From Candidatus Omnitrophota bacterium (GTDB lineage Bacteria; Omnitrophota; Gorgyraeia; Zapsychrales; Fredricksoniimonadaceae), in NCBI GenBank assembly GCA_013286575.1, contig JABDFL010000005.1, forward strand, positions 1 through 50,253: a DNA stretch of 50,253 nucleotides, given 5' to 3'. Made by a program: the position numbers and the translations under genes. The notes under the pieces were generated by a model, which was not told where the DNA came from, did no database searches, and was given only the letters and a program-made list of their open reading frames with translations. Of the stretch, positions 17,905 to 28,110 are shown in pieces. The first letter of the stretch is position 1; each line of letters starts with the position of its first letter.

Positions 17905-18292
17905 GGCCAAGGTCCTCAAGGCGGTTAAGCAAGCGTACCGTAAACTTGAAAAAAAAGGGCACTTTAAACTAAAGGGACACGTTGAGTGTCCCTTTTTGCC
18001 TTTTGCTCTTTCAATTGCCTTTGTCGGGACCAGGCGCATGCGCGCGGTCAATAAGAAATATTTAGGCCATGATTATGTGACCGATGTCCTGACTTTTGAT
18101 CTGGGGGAGGATGCAGGCGAAATAATCATCTGCCCGCAGGTCGCTTCCGCCAACGCCAGGGCGCATCAAACATCGACGGAAAATGAAATCATTCTATACG
18201 TGGTCCACGGCATCCTGCATCTGGCGGGTTACGATGATCACAAGCCGCATGACATCCTCCAAATGCGCAGGATGGAAAAAGAATTATTATGA
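17858..18292 (+). CDS. ybeY: Endoribonuclease YbeY (rRNA maturation factor)
   Basis: Zinc-dependent RNase needed for 16S rRNA 3' maturation and ribosome quality control. Signature HGILHLAGYDDH near the C-terminus holds the three metal-binding histidines, and YVTDVLTFDL matches the family core. The track start (GTG 17807) is unlikely; ATG at 17858 gives MEITLQNLQKKILIP, 144 residues, still overlapping the pgpH-like gene by 47 bases. Residues about 35-50 (KGHFKLKGHVECPFLPF) are extra relative to typical YbeY and are encoded by a palindrome (separate entry). Overlaps mreD by ATGA. Confidence 0.9.
   Translation: MEITLQNLQKKILIPKAKVLKAVKQAYRKLEKKGHFKLKGHVECPFLPFALSIAFVGTRRMRAVNKKYLGHDYVTDVLTFDLGEDAGEIIICPQVASANARAHQTSTENEIILYVVHGILHLAGYDDHKPHDILQMRRMEKELL
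17971..17995 (+). repeat. Palindromic repeat embedded in the ybeY coding frame
   Basis: AAAGGGACAC-GTTGA-GTGTCCCTTT, a perfect ten-base-pair stem followed by TT. The core GGGACAC/GTGTCCC equals the centre of the terminator palindrome after groEL. It is preceded by GGGCACTTTAAAC, again like that element. The reading frame stays open, so it looks like a REP/MITE-type element tolerated inside a gene. Confidence 0.65.
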
Positions 18293-18780
18293 AACGCGTC
18301 GCAGTCATAGCTGTGGTGTCTTACCTGGCCTTCGCCCTGGAGTTCCTTTTGTATAATTTTTGGGGGGAGTGGGGCAAGCCGGAGCTTTTGATTTTGGTGG
18401 TGATATTCTTTAATTTGTATCTGGGGATACGCTTTAGCATTATCGCGGCTGTTTTTTGCGGGATATTCAAAGATGCTTCAGGAGTAGCACCCTTTGGGAC
18501 CTATATTTTGGTGTACATTGCCGCTGCTTATTTCACAACACTCGTGCGCCGTTATTTGTATCAGCCGGGTTCAAGGTTTTCCAGGATCGTGGTCGTTTTT
18601 TTGGTTGTGGTCGGATGTTTTATCGTACAGGCCATTTTGACGAATATGAACCATGAACTCCGCTTAGGCGGCCAGTGGGTCTATCTTTTGGCCCCTCAGC
18701 TGCTGACAACAATGATAGCGGCCACCTATGTTTTTAGTCAGTTAAAAAATCTCAGCAATCTTTTTTCATTGAAGAACTAA
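18289..18780 (+). CDS. mreD: Rod shape-determining protein MreD
   Basis: Integral membrane protein of the elongasome, 163 residues with about five hydrophobic spans, ending in a charged KNLSNLFSLKN tail. The pattern ILVVIFFNLYLGIRFSIIAAVFCGIFKDASGVAPFGTYILVYI matches the MreD family (short loop with D and G/P between spans). It is coupled to ybeY (ATGA) and 49 bases before a PBP2 gene, the classical mreD-mrdA order; mreB and mreC are not in the window. Confidence 0.85.
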   Translation: MKRVAVIAVVSYLAFALEFLLYNFWGEWGKPELLILVVIFFNLYLGIRFSIIAAVFCGIFKDASGVAPFGTYILVYIAAAYFTTLVRRYLYQPGSRFSRIVVVFLVVVGCFIVQAILTNMNHELRLGGQWVYLLAPQLLTTMIAATYVFSQLKNLSNLFSLKN

Positions 18781-18829
18781 GTTTTCTCTTTCGCCAACAA
18801 GTGTGGCGGTCGCCTAACAGAGAGTTAAT

Positions 18830-20542
18830 ATGCGCCTTAATTTTCTTCAATCGATCATTTTTTTCTCCCTGGGGCTGATCATCTGCGGTTTGTTTTATAT
18901 GCAGATCATCCGCGGCGATTACTATCACCTTCAAAGCATGAACAACCGTATCCGTGTCGTCCCTAGCGACGGGCCAAGGGGAAAGATTTTTGACCGCAAC
19001 GGCATACTTTTAGCGGGCAACCGCATTGTCTACCATGTGGGGGTCGTCCCCCAGGACGTGGAAGACAGGACGGCATTGTTTGTTTATTTGGGGCAGGTGC
19101 TTGATAGGAGCCCGGATTTTCTTGAGAGGCAATTCCAGCGCAAAGAAGTCGCCCCTTTTGCCCCTGTCATATTGGCGCAGGGCATTTCCCGTGAGATGGC
19201 GGTCAAGATCGAAGAGGAGAAATTTGTTTATCCGGGCCTTATTGTCCAGCAGGGCTATGAGCGTTATTATCCTCTTTCAGAGGCCGGGGCGCATGTGTTG
19301 GGGTATGTGGGAAAAATTGATGAAGATGAAATCGAGGACAATCAGCAATACGGCTATACGCCTTTGAGTTTCGTCGGAAAAACCGGTGTTGAAAAAAGGT
19401 ATGACGATGTTTTGCGGGGAGAGCCCGGAGGCCGCCAGATTGAAGTCGATAGCCGCGGCACACAGGTCCGTTTGCTTGGGCTAAAAGATCCCGTCCCGGG
19501 CAATGATGTGGTCCTGACCATTGACCAGCGCGTGCAAAATGCCGCGCAGGAATTATTGCAAGGCTATAGGGGGAGTATTGTGGTGATGGATTTGACTAAC
19601 GGGGATTTGATGTCGCTTGTCAGCTCTCCTTCGTATGACCCCAATGCTTTTTCAGATAAGAGCAAAAATCAAAATATAACCTCATACTTTAATGACCCTT
19701 CCACGCCTTTGATTAACCGCGCTGTTTCCGGCCAGTATCCGCCGGGTTCGGTATTTAAAATTCCGGTGGCCCTGGCGGCGATCCAACTTCACAAGATCAC
19801 GCCGTATACCACTTATGATTGTCCGGGGTATATGATGGTGGGTAAAAGGAGATTCGGCTGTTCACATGTGCATGGCGTGCAGGATTTAAGGGCTGCCCTG
19901 GCGCATTCCTGCAATGTTTTTTTCTTTCATGTCGGCCAGCTGGTGACCCCGCCCATCATCGGCGCCTTTGCCAGGGCCTTTGGATTAAATCGCCGGACAG
20001 GTGTTGACCTGCCTTTTGAGGCCAAAGGCAATATAGAGACAAAAGCCCCGGCGGGTGAATCATGGTACACGGGGGATGTTTTAAATTTGTCCATCGGCCA
20101 GGGGTACACATTGACCACCCCTTTGCAATTGACGGTGATGATGGGTGCGGTCGCCAATGACGGGGTCATTTTGCGTCCCCGTGTCGTAAAGCAAGTGGGA
20201 GGGATGGATGTCCCTGTCATGGATTTTTCTAAAAGGCCCCGGGTCAGGTTGCGTGATCAAACCTGGACAGTAGTACAGCAGGGATTAAAAGCAGTGGTGG
20301 ATGACCCGGAAGGTACGGGCCATGATTTAAAAGATGTTCCAGGGTTGGATATCTACGGCAAAACAGGGACTGCCCAAAGCGTCCGCGATAAACCCAATCA
20401 CGCATGGTTTGTCGGCTACACCAGGTCGCCTAAGGCGAGTATCGCTTTTTGTGTGTTTTTGGAGTATGGCGGGTCATCTGAAAATTCAGTCAGGATTGCC
20501 CGCGATTTGCTTTTAAAGCTCCAATCGTTACAAATTTTATAA
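18830..20542 (+). CDS. mrdA: Penicillin-binding protein 2 (peptidoglycan transpeptidase)
   Basis: Class B PBP that cross-links lateral-wall peptidoglycan with RodA and MreBCD in the inner membrane. One N-terminal anchor (residues about 5-26), the dimerisation/pedestal region (RGKIFDRNGILLAGN), and the transpeptidase domain with S307-VFK (SxxK), S360-CN (SxN) and K511-TGT are all present. The 570 residues fit family length (about 600). A weak AGAGAG site precedes the ATG. rodA does not follow directly; a large secreted coiled-coil gene does. Confidence 0.95.
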   Translation: MRLNFLQSIIFFSLGLIICGLFYMQIIRGDYYHLQSMNNRIRVVPSDGPRGKIFDRNGILLAGNRIVYHVGVVPQDVEDRTALFVYLGQVLDRSPDFLERQFQRKEVAPFAPVILAQGISREMAVKIEEEKFVYPGLIVQQGYERYYPLSEAGAHVLGYVGKIDEDEIEDNQQYGYTPLSFVGKTGVEKRYDDVLRGEPGGRQIEVDSRGTQVRLLGLKDPVPGNDVVLTIDQRVQNAAQELLQGYRGSIVVMDLTNGDLMSLVSSPSYDPNAFSDKSKNQNITSYFNDPSTPLINRAVSGQYPPGSVFKIPVALAAIQLHKITPYTTYDCPGYMMVGKRRFGCSHVHGVQDLRAALAHSCNVFFFHVGQLVTPPIIGAFARAFGLNRRTGVDLPFEAKGNIETKAPAGESWYTGDVLNLSIGQGYTLTTPLQLTVMMGAVANDGVILRPRVVKQVGGMDVPVMDFSKRPRVRLRDQTWTVVQQGLKAVVDDPEGTGHDLKDVPGLDIYGKTGTAQSVRDKPNHAWFVGYTRSPKASIAFCVFLEYGGSSENSVRIARDLLLKLQSLQIL

Positions 20543-20562
20543 TTAAAATATGGGAGAAAATA

Positions 20563-20622
20563 GTGGAAGATGTCATTAACGATGTTAAAATAATTCTTAA
20601 ATCAAGAAAATATGACGAATAA
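20563..20622 (+). CDS. Possible 19-residue leader peptide before the coiled-coil gene
   Basis: GTG start with GGGAG seven to eight bases upstream, encoding [19 protein letters not shown]. The stop TAA at 20620 lies eight bases past the ATG of the 964-residue ORF, which itself lacks a clear ribosome site. Such an overlap would couple translation of the large gene. Evidence is position and ribosome site only. Confidence 0.3.
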   Translation: MEDVINDVKIILKSRKYDE

Positions 20623-23506
20623 ATTATTCCCCCTATATCTAGCCATTGCATTGTCTTTTGCGCCTGGTATTGCTGCTTTTGCCGGTACATCTCCGGTGTC
20701 AGAGGCCCAAGTGTCTCCTATCGTATTTGCTGCGGGCACCAGCAAAGAGGACGTTGATAAACAGGTAAAAGAGATCTACGACGAGGCAGTCAAGTTATAT
20801 AAAAGTAAGGATTTTGCCGAAGCCCAGAAGAAGTTTGAAGAAATTAACCTGGTCATTCCTGATTATAAAGCCACGGTCAAATATTTGGACCGTATTGATA
20901 AGCAACGTCAGGCCCAACTCAAAAGGCAGGACCTCCAGCGGCAGCAGGAATTAGAATTAAAAGAACGCCGGCACGCAGAAGATATTGAACGTCAGGAGGC
21001 GCAAGAGCTTAAAGATAAGAATGACCGGGCCCAAAAGATCTACGACCAGGCCTTGAATTTATACCGTGACCGCCAATGGGAAGCGTCCCGCTCCCAATTT
21101 GAATCTCTTGAAAAGGCCTTCCCTGGTTTTAAACACACCCATCGATATCTGCAGAAGCTGGAAATTCTTATTGCAAAGAACCCCGGGCCCAAGCCAGCGG
21201 CTGTTATCGCAGTGGTACCGGCGCCTGTCGTCAAAATACCCGCGGCGCCGGCAGCCCCAGCGGGCAGTAATGACACCATTGAGGCCCAGCAAAAACAAGC
21301 GCAAGATATTGCGGCATTAGCCGCAAAATCAGCACAACTTTATCGCCAGATCTCCGGCATTGCCGATGACAGGCCGACCACGCTGACAAAGGAAAAAATG
21401 GCCAAGGTCGATGAGATATTAAATACGTTGAAGGAAAACAAGGAACGCCTTGTCAGTCAAATGCGTGAGGCAGAATTGAAACGCCAGCAAGAGGAGTTGA
21501 AAGTCCGCCAGGCGCAGGAACAGGCCAGGCAGGACGAGATCAGGGCTGAACAGGAAAAACTGAAGGACGCGTCTGAAAGAAAGTACCAGGAAGCGCAGAA
21601 ATATTTTGGTTTGCATGAGTATGAAAAAGCTAAAATTAAATTTTTGGAATTGGAAAATATTAACCCTAATTATAAAGACACGCGTTCTTGTTTGAGTTTC
21701 ATTGAAGAATATCAAAAGCAGGAAAGTGTTAAGGAAGCAACAGCCCGTGAACAAAAAGAGGCGGAGCTTTTAAAGCAGTTACAGGACAAAGAAAAAGCCG
21801 ATAAACTGCTTCGTATCCAGCAGGAGCAACAGGAACAACGCGATAGGGAAATACAGGAACATAATAGAGAACTGCAGGAGCAGCAGGAAGAGCATGATAG
21901 GGCCGTCAAAGAAGAGCGCGATAGGGAAGCGCAAGAACAGGTGGATTTGCAGAACCTGGCCCAAAAGGCCTCTGATATCAACGATGATATCATCCGCCTC
22001 TCCCACCAGCAGGATTACGAAGCCATGACAGGGAAGTTTACGGAATTGGAAAATACAGTCACCGCTTTGTCGACGCTTAAAGACAAAATAGCAAGAGAGA
22101 AACAACAGAGGGCCCAGGAACAGAGGGCCGCGCAAATTTCTGCGCAGGAGAGGCGAAATAGGATCATAGAATACCATTTGGTAAAAGGGTCTACCGATGT
22201 AGAACATTTCAAGCGCATTGAAGTTATGCAGGAACAGAATGTGTTATATGATGAAGCCGTTGACCGTTATGAGCATAGGAAGTATACCCAGGCCAAGCTT
22301 TTGTTTGATGAGTTGGCTGAGCAGAATGATCACCGGGCTGAATTTTGGCTTGCAAGGGTGGACCGTGCCATTACCCATGAGCTTTTAAGAAGCAAGGAAG
22401 GCGAAGAGAGGGAACGTACGGCATTTTTAGCTGATCAAATACAAGCCCAGCGTGAATTGATCACTATTCAGCAACGCGAACGTCAGCGCCAAAAGCAATT
22501 GACTGAAGAATTCGAACGCCAGAAACGCTTTTATGAGGATGATCATTTGTTGGAGTTGCGTAAAGAAGAAATGTTGAAGGCCCAGGTGCGTGAACGCCAG
22601 TCCCAGGAAGCTAAACGTTTGAAGCTGGAAAAAGAAAATGAAAAGCAGCAGGAGGCCCTTCGTTTTCATAAAATCATTCTTAAACCTAAACCTAAACCAG
22701 AAGTTAAACCTCCGGCGCCGGTTGTCCCTAAGCCTCAGCCCGTTGTTGTACCTGTTGTTCATGCGCCTGTAGCGGCCGTTCCCAAAATTGTTGTTTTGTC
22801 GCCTGCGGCCATGGCTGATGCCCGTCGGGCAAAGATAAAAGCCCTGGCTGATGCCCATCAACAACGCATCGAAGAAAGGCAAAGGGAAATAGAGCGTCGG
22901 AAGGAATTAAGGGCCCAGCGCCAGGCAGAGCGTCAGGCAAGGATAAGAGCACAAGTGGAGGCCAGGGAAAAGATTAAAGAAGAAAGGCGCAAAGAAATAG
23001 AACATCAGAGGGCATTAAAGCTCGAGCTTGCGCAAGCCCAGGCCGAAAAATCAGCGCAGGAGAAAAAACATAGGGAAGAAATTTTGTCTCAGGAGGCCCA
23101 GGAACGCGAAGAAAGGGCCAAGCAGGATGAGATCCTGCGTGAGGAGGCCCAACGCCGTCAGGAGCTGGAGGCCCAAGAGCGTCAGCGTCAGGCCCAACTG
23201 GAAGCCCAGCGTGAAGCTGTCCGTAAAGAACTGGAAGATGGTGTCGAGGGGATGTACCAGGAAGCTTTGAGTTTATATAAACAGGGGGACTATGCGGCAG
23301 CTGCGGATAAATTTAAAGATGTTCAGGACATTTTTCCCGGATATAAAAACTCAGCACAATATATGGACGAGGCCCGCCGAAAATCTTTAACTGTAAATTC
23401 CCGGCCTGTCAGTATCCCTGTTGCGTCCAATCCCCCTTCAACACCTGTATCCCATGATGATAGTGTTTCCAAAGCATTAGATTTATTCGATCCTAATGCC
23501 AAATAA
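20612..23506 (+). CDS. Secreted coiled-coil protein with five TPR-like repeats
   Basis: No known family recognised. Signal peptide [25 protein letters not shown] (cleavage near 24). Five copies of a TPR-like helix pair with consensus Y.EA..LY...DY..A...F.E.....P.YK.T..YL sit at about residues 50-98, 137-186, 322-370, 543-588 and 876-924. They are separated by long Gln/Glu/Arg/Lys-rich coiled coils and two Pro/Ala-rich hinges (about 192-222 and 690-725). No lipobox, anchor or outer-membrane domain is visible, so it is probably a periplasmic scaffold. It follows the shape gene mrdA by 69 bases and overlaps the next gene by 11 bases. Composition (Gln, Arg, Glu) is strongly biased, but it remains an open frame. 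Confidence 0.8.
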   Translation: MTNKLFPLYLAIALSFAPGIAAFAGTSPVSEAQVSPIVFAAGTSKEDVDKQVKEIYDEAVKLYKSKDFAEAQKKFEEINLVIPDYKATVKYLDRIDKQRQAQLKRQDLQRQQELELKERRHAEDIERQEAQELKDKNDRAQKIYDQALNLYRDRQWEASRSQFESLEKAFPGFKHTHRYLQKLEILIAKNPGPKPAAVIAVVPAPVVKIPAAPAAPAGSNDTIEAQQKQAQDIAALAAKSAQLYRQISGIADDRPTTLTKEKMAKVDEILNTLKENKERLVSQMREAELKRQQEELKVRQAQEQARQDEIRAEQEKLKDASERKYQEAQKYFGLHEYEKAKIKFLELENINPNYKDTRSCLSFIEEYQKQESVKEATAREQKEAELLKQLQDKEKADKLLRIQQEQQEQRDREIQEHNRELQEQQEEHDRAVKEERDREAQEQVDLQNLAQKASDINDDIIRLSHQQDYEAMTGKFTELENTVTALSTLKDKIAREKQQRAQEQRAAQISAQERRNRIIEYHLVKGSTDVEHFKRIEVMQEQNVLYDEAVDRYEHRKYTQAKLLFDELAEQNDHRAEFWLARVDRAITHELLRSKEGEERERTAFLADQIQAQRELITIQQRERQRQKQLTEEFERQKRFYEDDHLLELRKEEMLKAQVRERQSQEAKRLKLEKENEKQQEALRFHKIILKPKPKPEVKPPAPVVPKPQPVVVPVVHAPVAAVPKIVVLSPAAMADARRAKIKALADAHQQRIEERQREIERRKELRAQRQAERQARIRAQVEAREKIKEERRKEIEHQRALKLELAQAQAEKSAQEKKHREEILSQEAQEREERAKQDEILREEAQRRQELEAQERQRQAQLEAQREAVRKELEDGVEGMYQEALSLYKQGDYAAAADKFKDVQDIFPGYKNSAQYMDEARRKSLTVNSRPVSIPVASNPPSTPVSHDDSVSKALDLFDPNAK

Positions 23507-25553
23507 TCCGCAATTTACAAACCATCTTATTAACGAAAAAAGTCCTTACCTGCTGCAACATGCCCATAATCCGGTTGATTGGCATCCTTGGGGTAAGGCT
23601 GCTTTTGATAAAGCTAAACTTGAGGACAAGCCGGTTTTATTGTCGATCGGTTATTCCACCTGCCACTGGTGCCACGTGATGGCCCATGAAAGCTTTGAAG
23701 ATGAGGGCATCTCAAAAATTATTAATGAACATTTTATTGCCATTAAGGTTGACCGTGAAGAGCGGCCTGACATCGACCATATTTATATGACAGCCGTGAC
23801 CGCCATGAGGGCCCAAGGCGGATGGCCATTGACTGTTTTTTTAACGCCGCAGGGAGATCCCTTTTACGGGGGGACGTATTTCCCGCCTTATGCCAAATGG
23901 GGGAGTCCTGGTTTTATAGATTTGCTTAATTCAATAGCGGCAGGGTGGGCATCAGACCGTGACAATATTTTATCTTCCGGCCTCTCTATTACAGAAGGCC
24001 TGCGTCAGCACGCGCAAAGTACATCGCCTTCCGGGGCCATGGATGAAACGCTTCCCGACAAAGCGTTCCGGCAAATGAGAGGGCAGTTTGATTCCGCCAA
24101 CGGGGGTTTCGGATCTGCCCCTAAATTTCCGATGGGGCATAACTTGTCATTTTTATTGCGTTATGACAAGCGCTGTTCGTCGCCGGAAGCTTTGGGCATG
24201 GTTGAGAAAACTTTGACGGCGATGGCCCGCGGTGGCATATGGGACCATTTAGGCGGAGGTTTTCACCGGTATTCAACAGACCAGAATTGGCATGTGCCGC
24301 ATTTTGAAAAAATGCTTTATGACCAGGCCCTATTGTCCAGGGCCTACCTGGAAGGCTATCAGGTCACCGGATCCGGGGAATATTCTAAAGTCGCGCGCGA
24401 AATTCTCGATTATGTGTTAAGCCGCATGACAGACAAGGCAGGCGGTTTTTATTCTGCCGAAGATGCAGACAGCTTTGATGCCGTCGGCGGACATTTAAAA
24501 GAAGGGGCTTATTATGTTTTTTCGAAACCTGAAATCGAAGAAGCATTGGGCAAGGAGGCGGCCGCGGTTTTTAATTATTGTTATGGCGTCTTGCCGCAAG
24601 GCAATGCGGCTTTTGATCCCCACGGGGAATTCAGCGGGAAAAACATATTATATCGGGCCCATGGTTTAGAAGATGCCGCCCAAGAGTTTAAAAAGCAGGC
24701 CATCGAAATTCAGGATATACTTAAAGAAAGCAGCTTTAAGTTATTGGCATTACGCGCTTCGAGGCCGCGCCCGCACCTGGATGACAAAGTTTTGTGCGAT
24801 TGGAACGGTTTGATGATTGCAAGTTTCGCTTTTGCCAGCCGTGTTTTGGGAGAACCAAAATATGCCGGGGCCGCTCTTAAGGCCGCTGATTTTATTTTGG
24901 GGCAGATGATGCCGGACGGCCGCCTTTTGCACCGTTGGCGGGAAGGTGCTGCAGGAATCCAGGCAACTCTTGAGGATTACGCTTTTTTCATTTATGGCCT
25001 TGTGGAGCTGTATGAAGCCACCTTTCAAGTGAGGTATCTTGAAGCGGCCCGAGTTTTGGCGGATAAGATGATTGAATTTTTTGCCGATCAGGCGGGGGGT
25101 TTTTATATGACGGCCGCAGATGCCGAGCGTTTAATTATACGGCCCAAGGATATTTATGACGGGGCTTTGCCTTCCGGAAATTCAGTCGCTGCCTTAAGTT
25201 TACTGAAGCTGTATGCTTTTACTAAAAAAGACGCTTACCAGTCCCAGGTTGAAGCTTTGTTTGGCTGTTTCGCTTCCTCTTTGGCCCAAGCCCCTTACGC
25301 GCATAGTTTTTTATTGTCCGCTTTTGACTGGCATTTACAGGGTCCTTTGGAAATTGCCCTTCAGGGGCCGGAGGGTGATGCGGCGGTTGCTAAAATGCTG
25401 AAAGTATTGTATAAACATTTTATACCCAATAAAGCCCTTAAATTTATGCCGGCTTTGAAGGGGGCAGAAGCACAAATTTGTTATCGCGGCACTTGCCGTG
25501 CGCCTATCGGAAACGTGAGTGTTTTGGAACAGGAACTTTTAACGGGGTATTGA
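23496..25553 (+). CDS. YyaL/SSP411-type thioredoxin-domain protein
   Basis: DUF255 family (bacterial YyaL, animal SPATA20), 685 residues, full length. N-terminal thioredoxin-like domain with the hallmark [21 protein letters not shown] and the redox pair STCHWCHVM (CHWC, about residues 49-52), followed by [10 protein letters not shown] and [24 protein letters not shown]. The remainder is an alpha/alpha-barrel resembling N-acylglucosamine 2-epimerase. No signal peptide, so cytoplasmic. Molecular role is not established in bacteria. Its start lies inside the end of the coiled-coil gene; the next gene starts at its stop. Confidence 0.9.
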   Translation: MPNNPQFTNHLINEKSPYLLQHAHNPVDWHPWGKAAFDKAKLEDKPVLLSIGYSTCHWCHVMAHESFEDEGISKIINEHFIAIKVDREERPDIDHIYMTAVTAMRAQGGWPLTVFLTPQGDPFYGGTYFPPYAKWGSPGFIDLLNSIAAGWASDRDNILSSGLSITEGLRQHAQSTSPSGAMDETLPDKAFRQMRGQFDSANGGFGSAPKFPMGHNLSFLLRYDKRCSSPEALGMVEKTLTAMARGGIWDHLGGGFHRYSTDQNWHVPHFEKMLYDQALLSRAYLEGYQVTGSGEYSKVAREILDYVLSRMTDKAGGFYSAEDADSFDAVGGHLKEGAYYVFSKPEIEEALGKEAAAVFNYCYGVLPQGNAAFDPHGEFSGKNILYRAHGLEDAAQEFKKQAIEIQDILKESSFKLLALRASRPRPHLDDKVLCDWNGLMIASFAFASRVLGEPKYAGAALKAADFILGQMMPDGRLLHRWREGAAGIQATLEDYAFFIYGLVELYEATFQVRYLEAARVLADKMIEFFADQAGGFYMTAADAERLIIRPKDIYDGALPSGNSVAALSLLKLYAFTKKDAYQSQVEALFGCFASSLAQAPYAHSFLLSAFDWHLQGPLEIALQGPEGDAAVAKMLKVLYKHFIPNKALKFMPALKGAEAQICYRGTCRAPIGNVSVLEQELLTGY

Positions 25554-26215
25554 TGATGAAGGGACAAGCTGCTTTATTTATCTTATTTATCCTTACGCTG
25601 ATAGCAGGGCTTTTTGCTTATTTTATCCCGAGACAGCCCCCCATGAACCCTTTGAAATACGCGATGGATTTCAGTGGTTTTAACGGCACCGAGCAATCTA
25701 ACATTAAAAAATCCCAGCAGTTGAATATAACGACGGACAAGGGGATCCTTAAAGTCCGTCAAGAAATTGATGATATTATCCAAGAGCAAAAGAAAATTGA
25801 AGACATGATCAAGGATGAGCAACAAGGCTTGCAAGACACCGACAAACAGGTCTCTGACCTGATGAGGCAGGAGGGCGCAAACAGCGGTCAAGATGCGTTA
25901 AGACTTAAAGCTTTGGGGATGGAAATACAGGATGACCAGCGCCTTTTAGTGGTCCGTGGACAGGCATTGATTAATTTAAACAATCAATTGACCCAAACCA
26001 GGCAATTGCTTTCACAGCAGAGGGACGTGGTCAATATTAATACAGAATCTTCTTTTCAGTCGTTGCATGACCATAATGTATCACTTAATGACCAGTCCTC
26101 CTTTTCATTTGATAAGGTGAAACAGCAAAATGACGATGCCCTGCAACGCTCCCGGGACTCGATAGATCAAGAACGCCAAAAGGCCCAAGACCAGCAAGAC
26201 CAGCGAAACCAGTAA
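25553..26215 (+). CDS. Membrane-anchored coiled-coil protein, unknown function
   Basis: Unrecognised. The track start at 25478 lies inside the upstream gene; the ATG at 25553 overlaps the upstream stop (TGATG) and has GGGG six bases before it, giving 220 residues. [26 protein letters not shown] is a signal anchor, followed by about 190 mostly helical Gln/Asp-rich residues predicted to form a coiled coil (IIQEQKKIEDMIKDEQQGL...). Four bases before the AsmA-like gene, so probably envelope-related. Confidence 0.7.
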   Translation: MMKGQAALFILFILTLIAGLFAYFIPRQPPMNPLKYAMDFSGFNGTEQSNIKKSQQLNITTDKGILKVRQEIDDIIQEQKKIEDMIKDEQQGLQDTDKQVSDLMRQEGANSGQDALRLKALGMEIQDDQRLLVVRGQALINLNNQLTQTRQLLSQQRDVVNINTESSFQSLHDHNVSLNDQSSFSFDKVKQQNDDALQRSRDSIDQERQKAQDQQDQRNQ

Positions 26216-26219
26216 ATCT

Positions 26220-27641
26220 ATGAGAATTATCAAGGTCATTTTCTTAAGTTTGTTAGCTTTAGTTTTGGTCCTTGGGACCGGTGTTTTCATTTTTTTTCAG
26301 ACTTTTGACACAGACCAATACCTTCCTCAAATCACCCGGAAGGCCGCCCTTGCTTTAGGGCGGCCGGTTTCCATAGGGCATCTGTGGCTTGGTCTTTCTT
26401 CACGGGGAATCACCCTGGATGCAGGGCCTTTGATCATCGCGGATGATCAGGACTTTACTACACAACCATTTGTTAAAGTTGACATGGTCCGTATCAGTTT
26501 TGATTTAAAGTCTTTAATTTTTCAGCGGCAAATCCATATAACAGGCATTCTTCTTCAGTCACCTCAAATTCATTTTATACGTTCCCAGGAAGGGAATATC
26601 AATGCCCGGACCATCGGTCAGGCGGGCCAGCAACCTGCCCTGCCAACGGCGGGATATGCCGGTGATAATACCGTCCTTGGCAATAGCGGCGTTTCTGTAT
26701 CTTCCGGCACCGGCAGTCCCAATGTTGCATTGAAGCAACGCGCCGTATTTCCGGCTGTAAACATCAAGTCTTTAAAAATACGGGATGCTTCCATTTCATT
26801 TATTGATCAAAGCCAGGGCATGCCTTTGGATATTTGGCTGTCGGATATCAATGCAAGCCTGGAGGGTTCTTCACTCTTAAAGCCTTTGAGATTATCATTT
26901 GATGCTTCTTTGTACAGCAATGCCCCCAATGTGCAGGGCAGCGCTCTTCTGTCATTGGATTTATCAAAACGGTCTGTTCAGATAAGTGACCTAAGCCTGC
27001 ATATGGATTTGTCCCATTTGGACCGTGACCAGCTTAAAGGCATTTCCCCCGAGATACCGCAGGACAGTCCTGTTTTTAAGAACATCTCAGGGGTTGTGCA
27101 ATTAAATTTGGCCCATTTAGGGACTGGATCTTCCGGAGATTTTGAGACCAATGGGGACATCGCTATCACAGGCGTAGTTATTAAGGACTTTAACATCATT
27201 AATGAGGTTTTGTCCCATACGCTCGGGGTTTTCGGTAATGTGGAAAGCGTTATCGACAATCTTTTGAACGGCCGGTTAAAAGACGCCTTAGGGGCAAAGG
27301 ACACCGTTATAGAAAAGGCAGGGGCCCAATTTTCTTATCATGACAAAACTGTTTTTATCGACAATGCTCTGGTTAAAACCAATATTTTTGAATTTACGGC
27401 CCAAGGTTCGGTGGGCCGGGGATTTAATATGGATATGCAAACCGTGCTTCATCTCAACAGTGATGTTTCCGCTGCTTTAGCCAATGGGCTTGATGGATTA
27501 AAGTTTTTGTGCGATGATGATAAGCGTATTACCATAGATGCAAGCCTCAAAGGTGCTTATCCTCATTTGAAGTATAAACCGAATAAAGATTTTAGAAAGA
27601 AGATCAAGAGAGCATTTATTTATAACATCCCTTTCTTATGA
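26220..27641 (+). CDS. AsmA-family envelope protein
   Basis: AsmA-like protein, 473 residues, of the group linked to lipid transport and outer-membrane assembly. A single N-terminal anchor (about residues 4-25) is followed by the typical AsmA opening FDTDQYLPQITRKAALALGRPVSIGHLWLGLSSRGITLDAGPLIIAD. The C-terminal half shows the AsmA core pattern (NGDIAITGVVIKDFNIINEVL..., FSYHDKTVFIDNALVKTNIFEFTAQGSVG...), ending in KRAFIYNIPFL. It implies a diderm envelope. Transcribed with the upstream coiled-coil gene. Confidence 0.8.
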   Translation: MRIIKVIFLSLLALVLVLGTGVFIFFQTFDTDQYLPQITRKAALALGRPVSIGHLWLGLSSRGITLDAGPLIIADDQDFTTQPFVKVDMVRISFDLKSLIFQRQIHITGILLQSPQIHFIRSQEGNINARTIGQAGQQPALPTAGYAGDNTVLGNSGVSVSSGTGSPNVALKQRAVFPAVNIKSLKIRDASISFIDQSQGMPLDIWLSDINASLEGSSLLKPLRLSFDASLYSNAPNVQGSALLSLDLSKRSVQISDLSLHMDLSHLDRDQLKGISPEIPQDSPVFKNISGVVQLNLAHLGTGSSGDFETNGDIAITGVVIKDFNIINEVLSHTLGVFGNVESVIDNLLNGRLKDALGAKDTVIEKAGAQFSYHDKTVFIDNALVKTNIFEFTAQGSVGRGFNMDMQTVLHLNSDVSAALANGLDGLKFLCDDDKRITIDASLKGAYPHLKYKPNKDFRKKIKRAFIYNIPFL

Positions 27642-27666
27642 GGGAAACCGGGTAGAGGGTGACATA

Positions 27667-28092
27667 TTGCCATGTTCCGACAGCTCTTCGGGGCTTAATA
27701 TACGCTTAGATTTAAACGAGCGGCTGGTCAAATTCGATTTCGCCAAAATCACCTGTTCCAGTGAAATCGGGGGCGGTAAAAATTTGTCCCAATTTTGTGC
27801 CGGGAAAACGTTAGAAGAAGTGCTTGGGCTCGACTTTCGAATGTTAGTTACCGCCTTAAACCTTTTTGCCGATGAGGAAGCCCAGTTTATTTTGTATATG
27901 GAATTAGACGCCCTAAAAGCAGCTGTCGCGCAGTACTTGGGAGTTGAACGTGAGGGTGTTGATATCGAACGCTGCAAAATATCTTCCGTCGAACAAGGCG
28001 ATGAATTCATCGACATCGCGCTGGTGATCCTGCCCCCCAAAGAACTCCCCAAAATCCTACCCTGCAGTCTCAGTGACCGTAAAGATAATTGA
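27667..28092 (+). CDS. NifU-N/IscU-like iron-sulfur scaffold homologue
   Basis: A 141-residue protein whose pattern LNERLVKFDFAKITCSSEIGGGKNLSQFCAGKTLEEVLGLD resembles the NifU N-terminal fold (beta strands, cysteine loop, then GKTLEE). The first scaffold cysteine (ITC), a second (QFC) and a later one (ERCKISS) may be ligands, but spacing is not standard. Start is TTG at 27667 with GAGG eight bases upstream; no ATG fits. Could be a divergent Fe-S scaffold or a non-catalytic relative. It ends convergently with ilvH, with 18 bases between stops. Confidence 0.5.
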   Translation: MPCSDSSSGLNIRLDLNERLVKFDFAKITCSSEIGGGKNLSQFCAGKTLEEVLGLDFRMLVTALNLFADEEAQFILYMELDALKAAVAQYLGVEREGVDIERCKISSVEQGDEFIDIALVILPPKELPKILPCSLSDRKDN

Positions 28093-28110
28093 TCCCGTAG
28101 GTGTGTCGTG

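Noticed and set aside
20612-23506. Coiled-coil gene as an artefact of biased composition
   Set aside because: Signal peptide, five spaced homologous repeats and overlap with the next gene support a real protein.
27636-28052. 138-residue minus-strand ORF opposite the NifU-like gene
   Set aside because: Serine-rich antisense shadow; the plus frame has a coherent fold pattern and a ribosome site.
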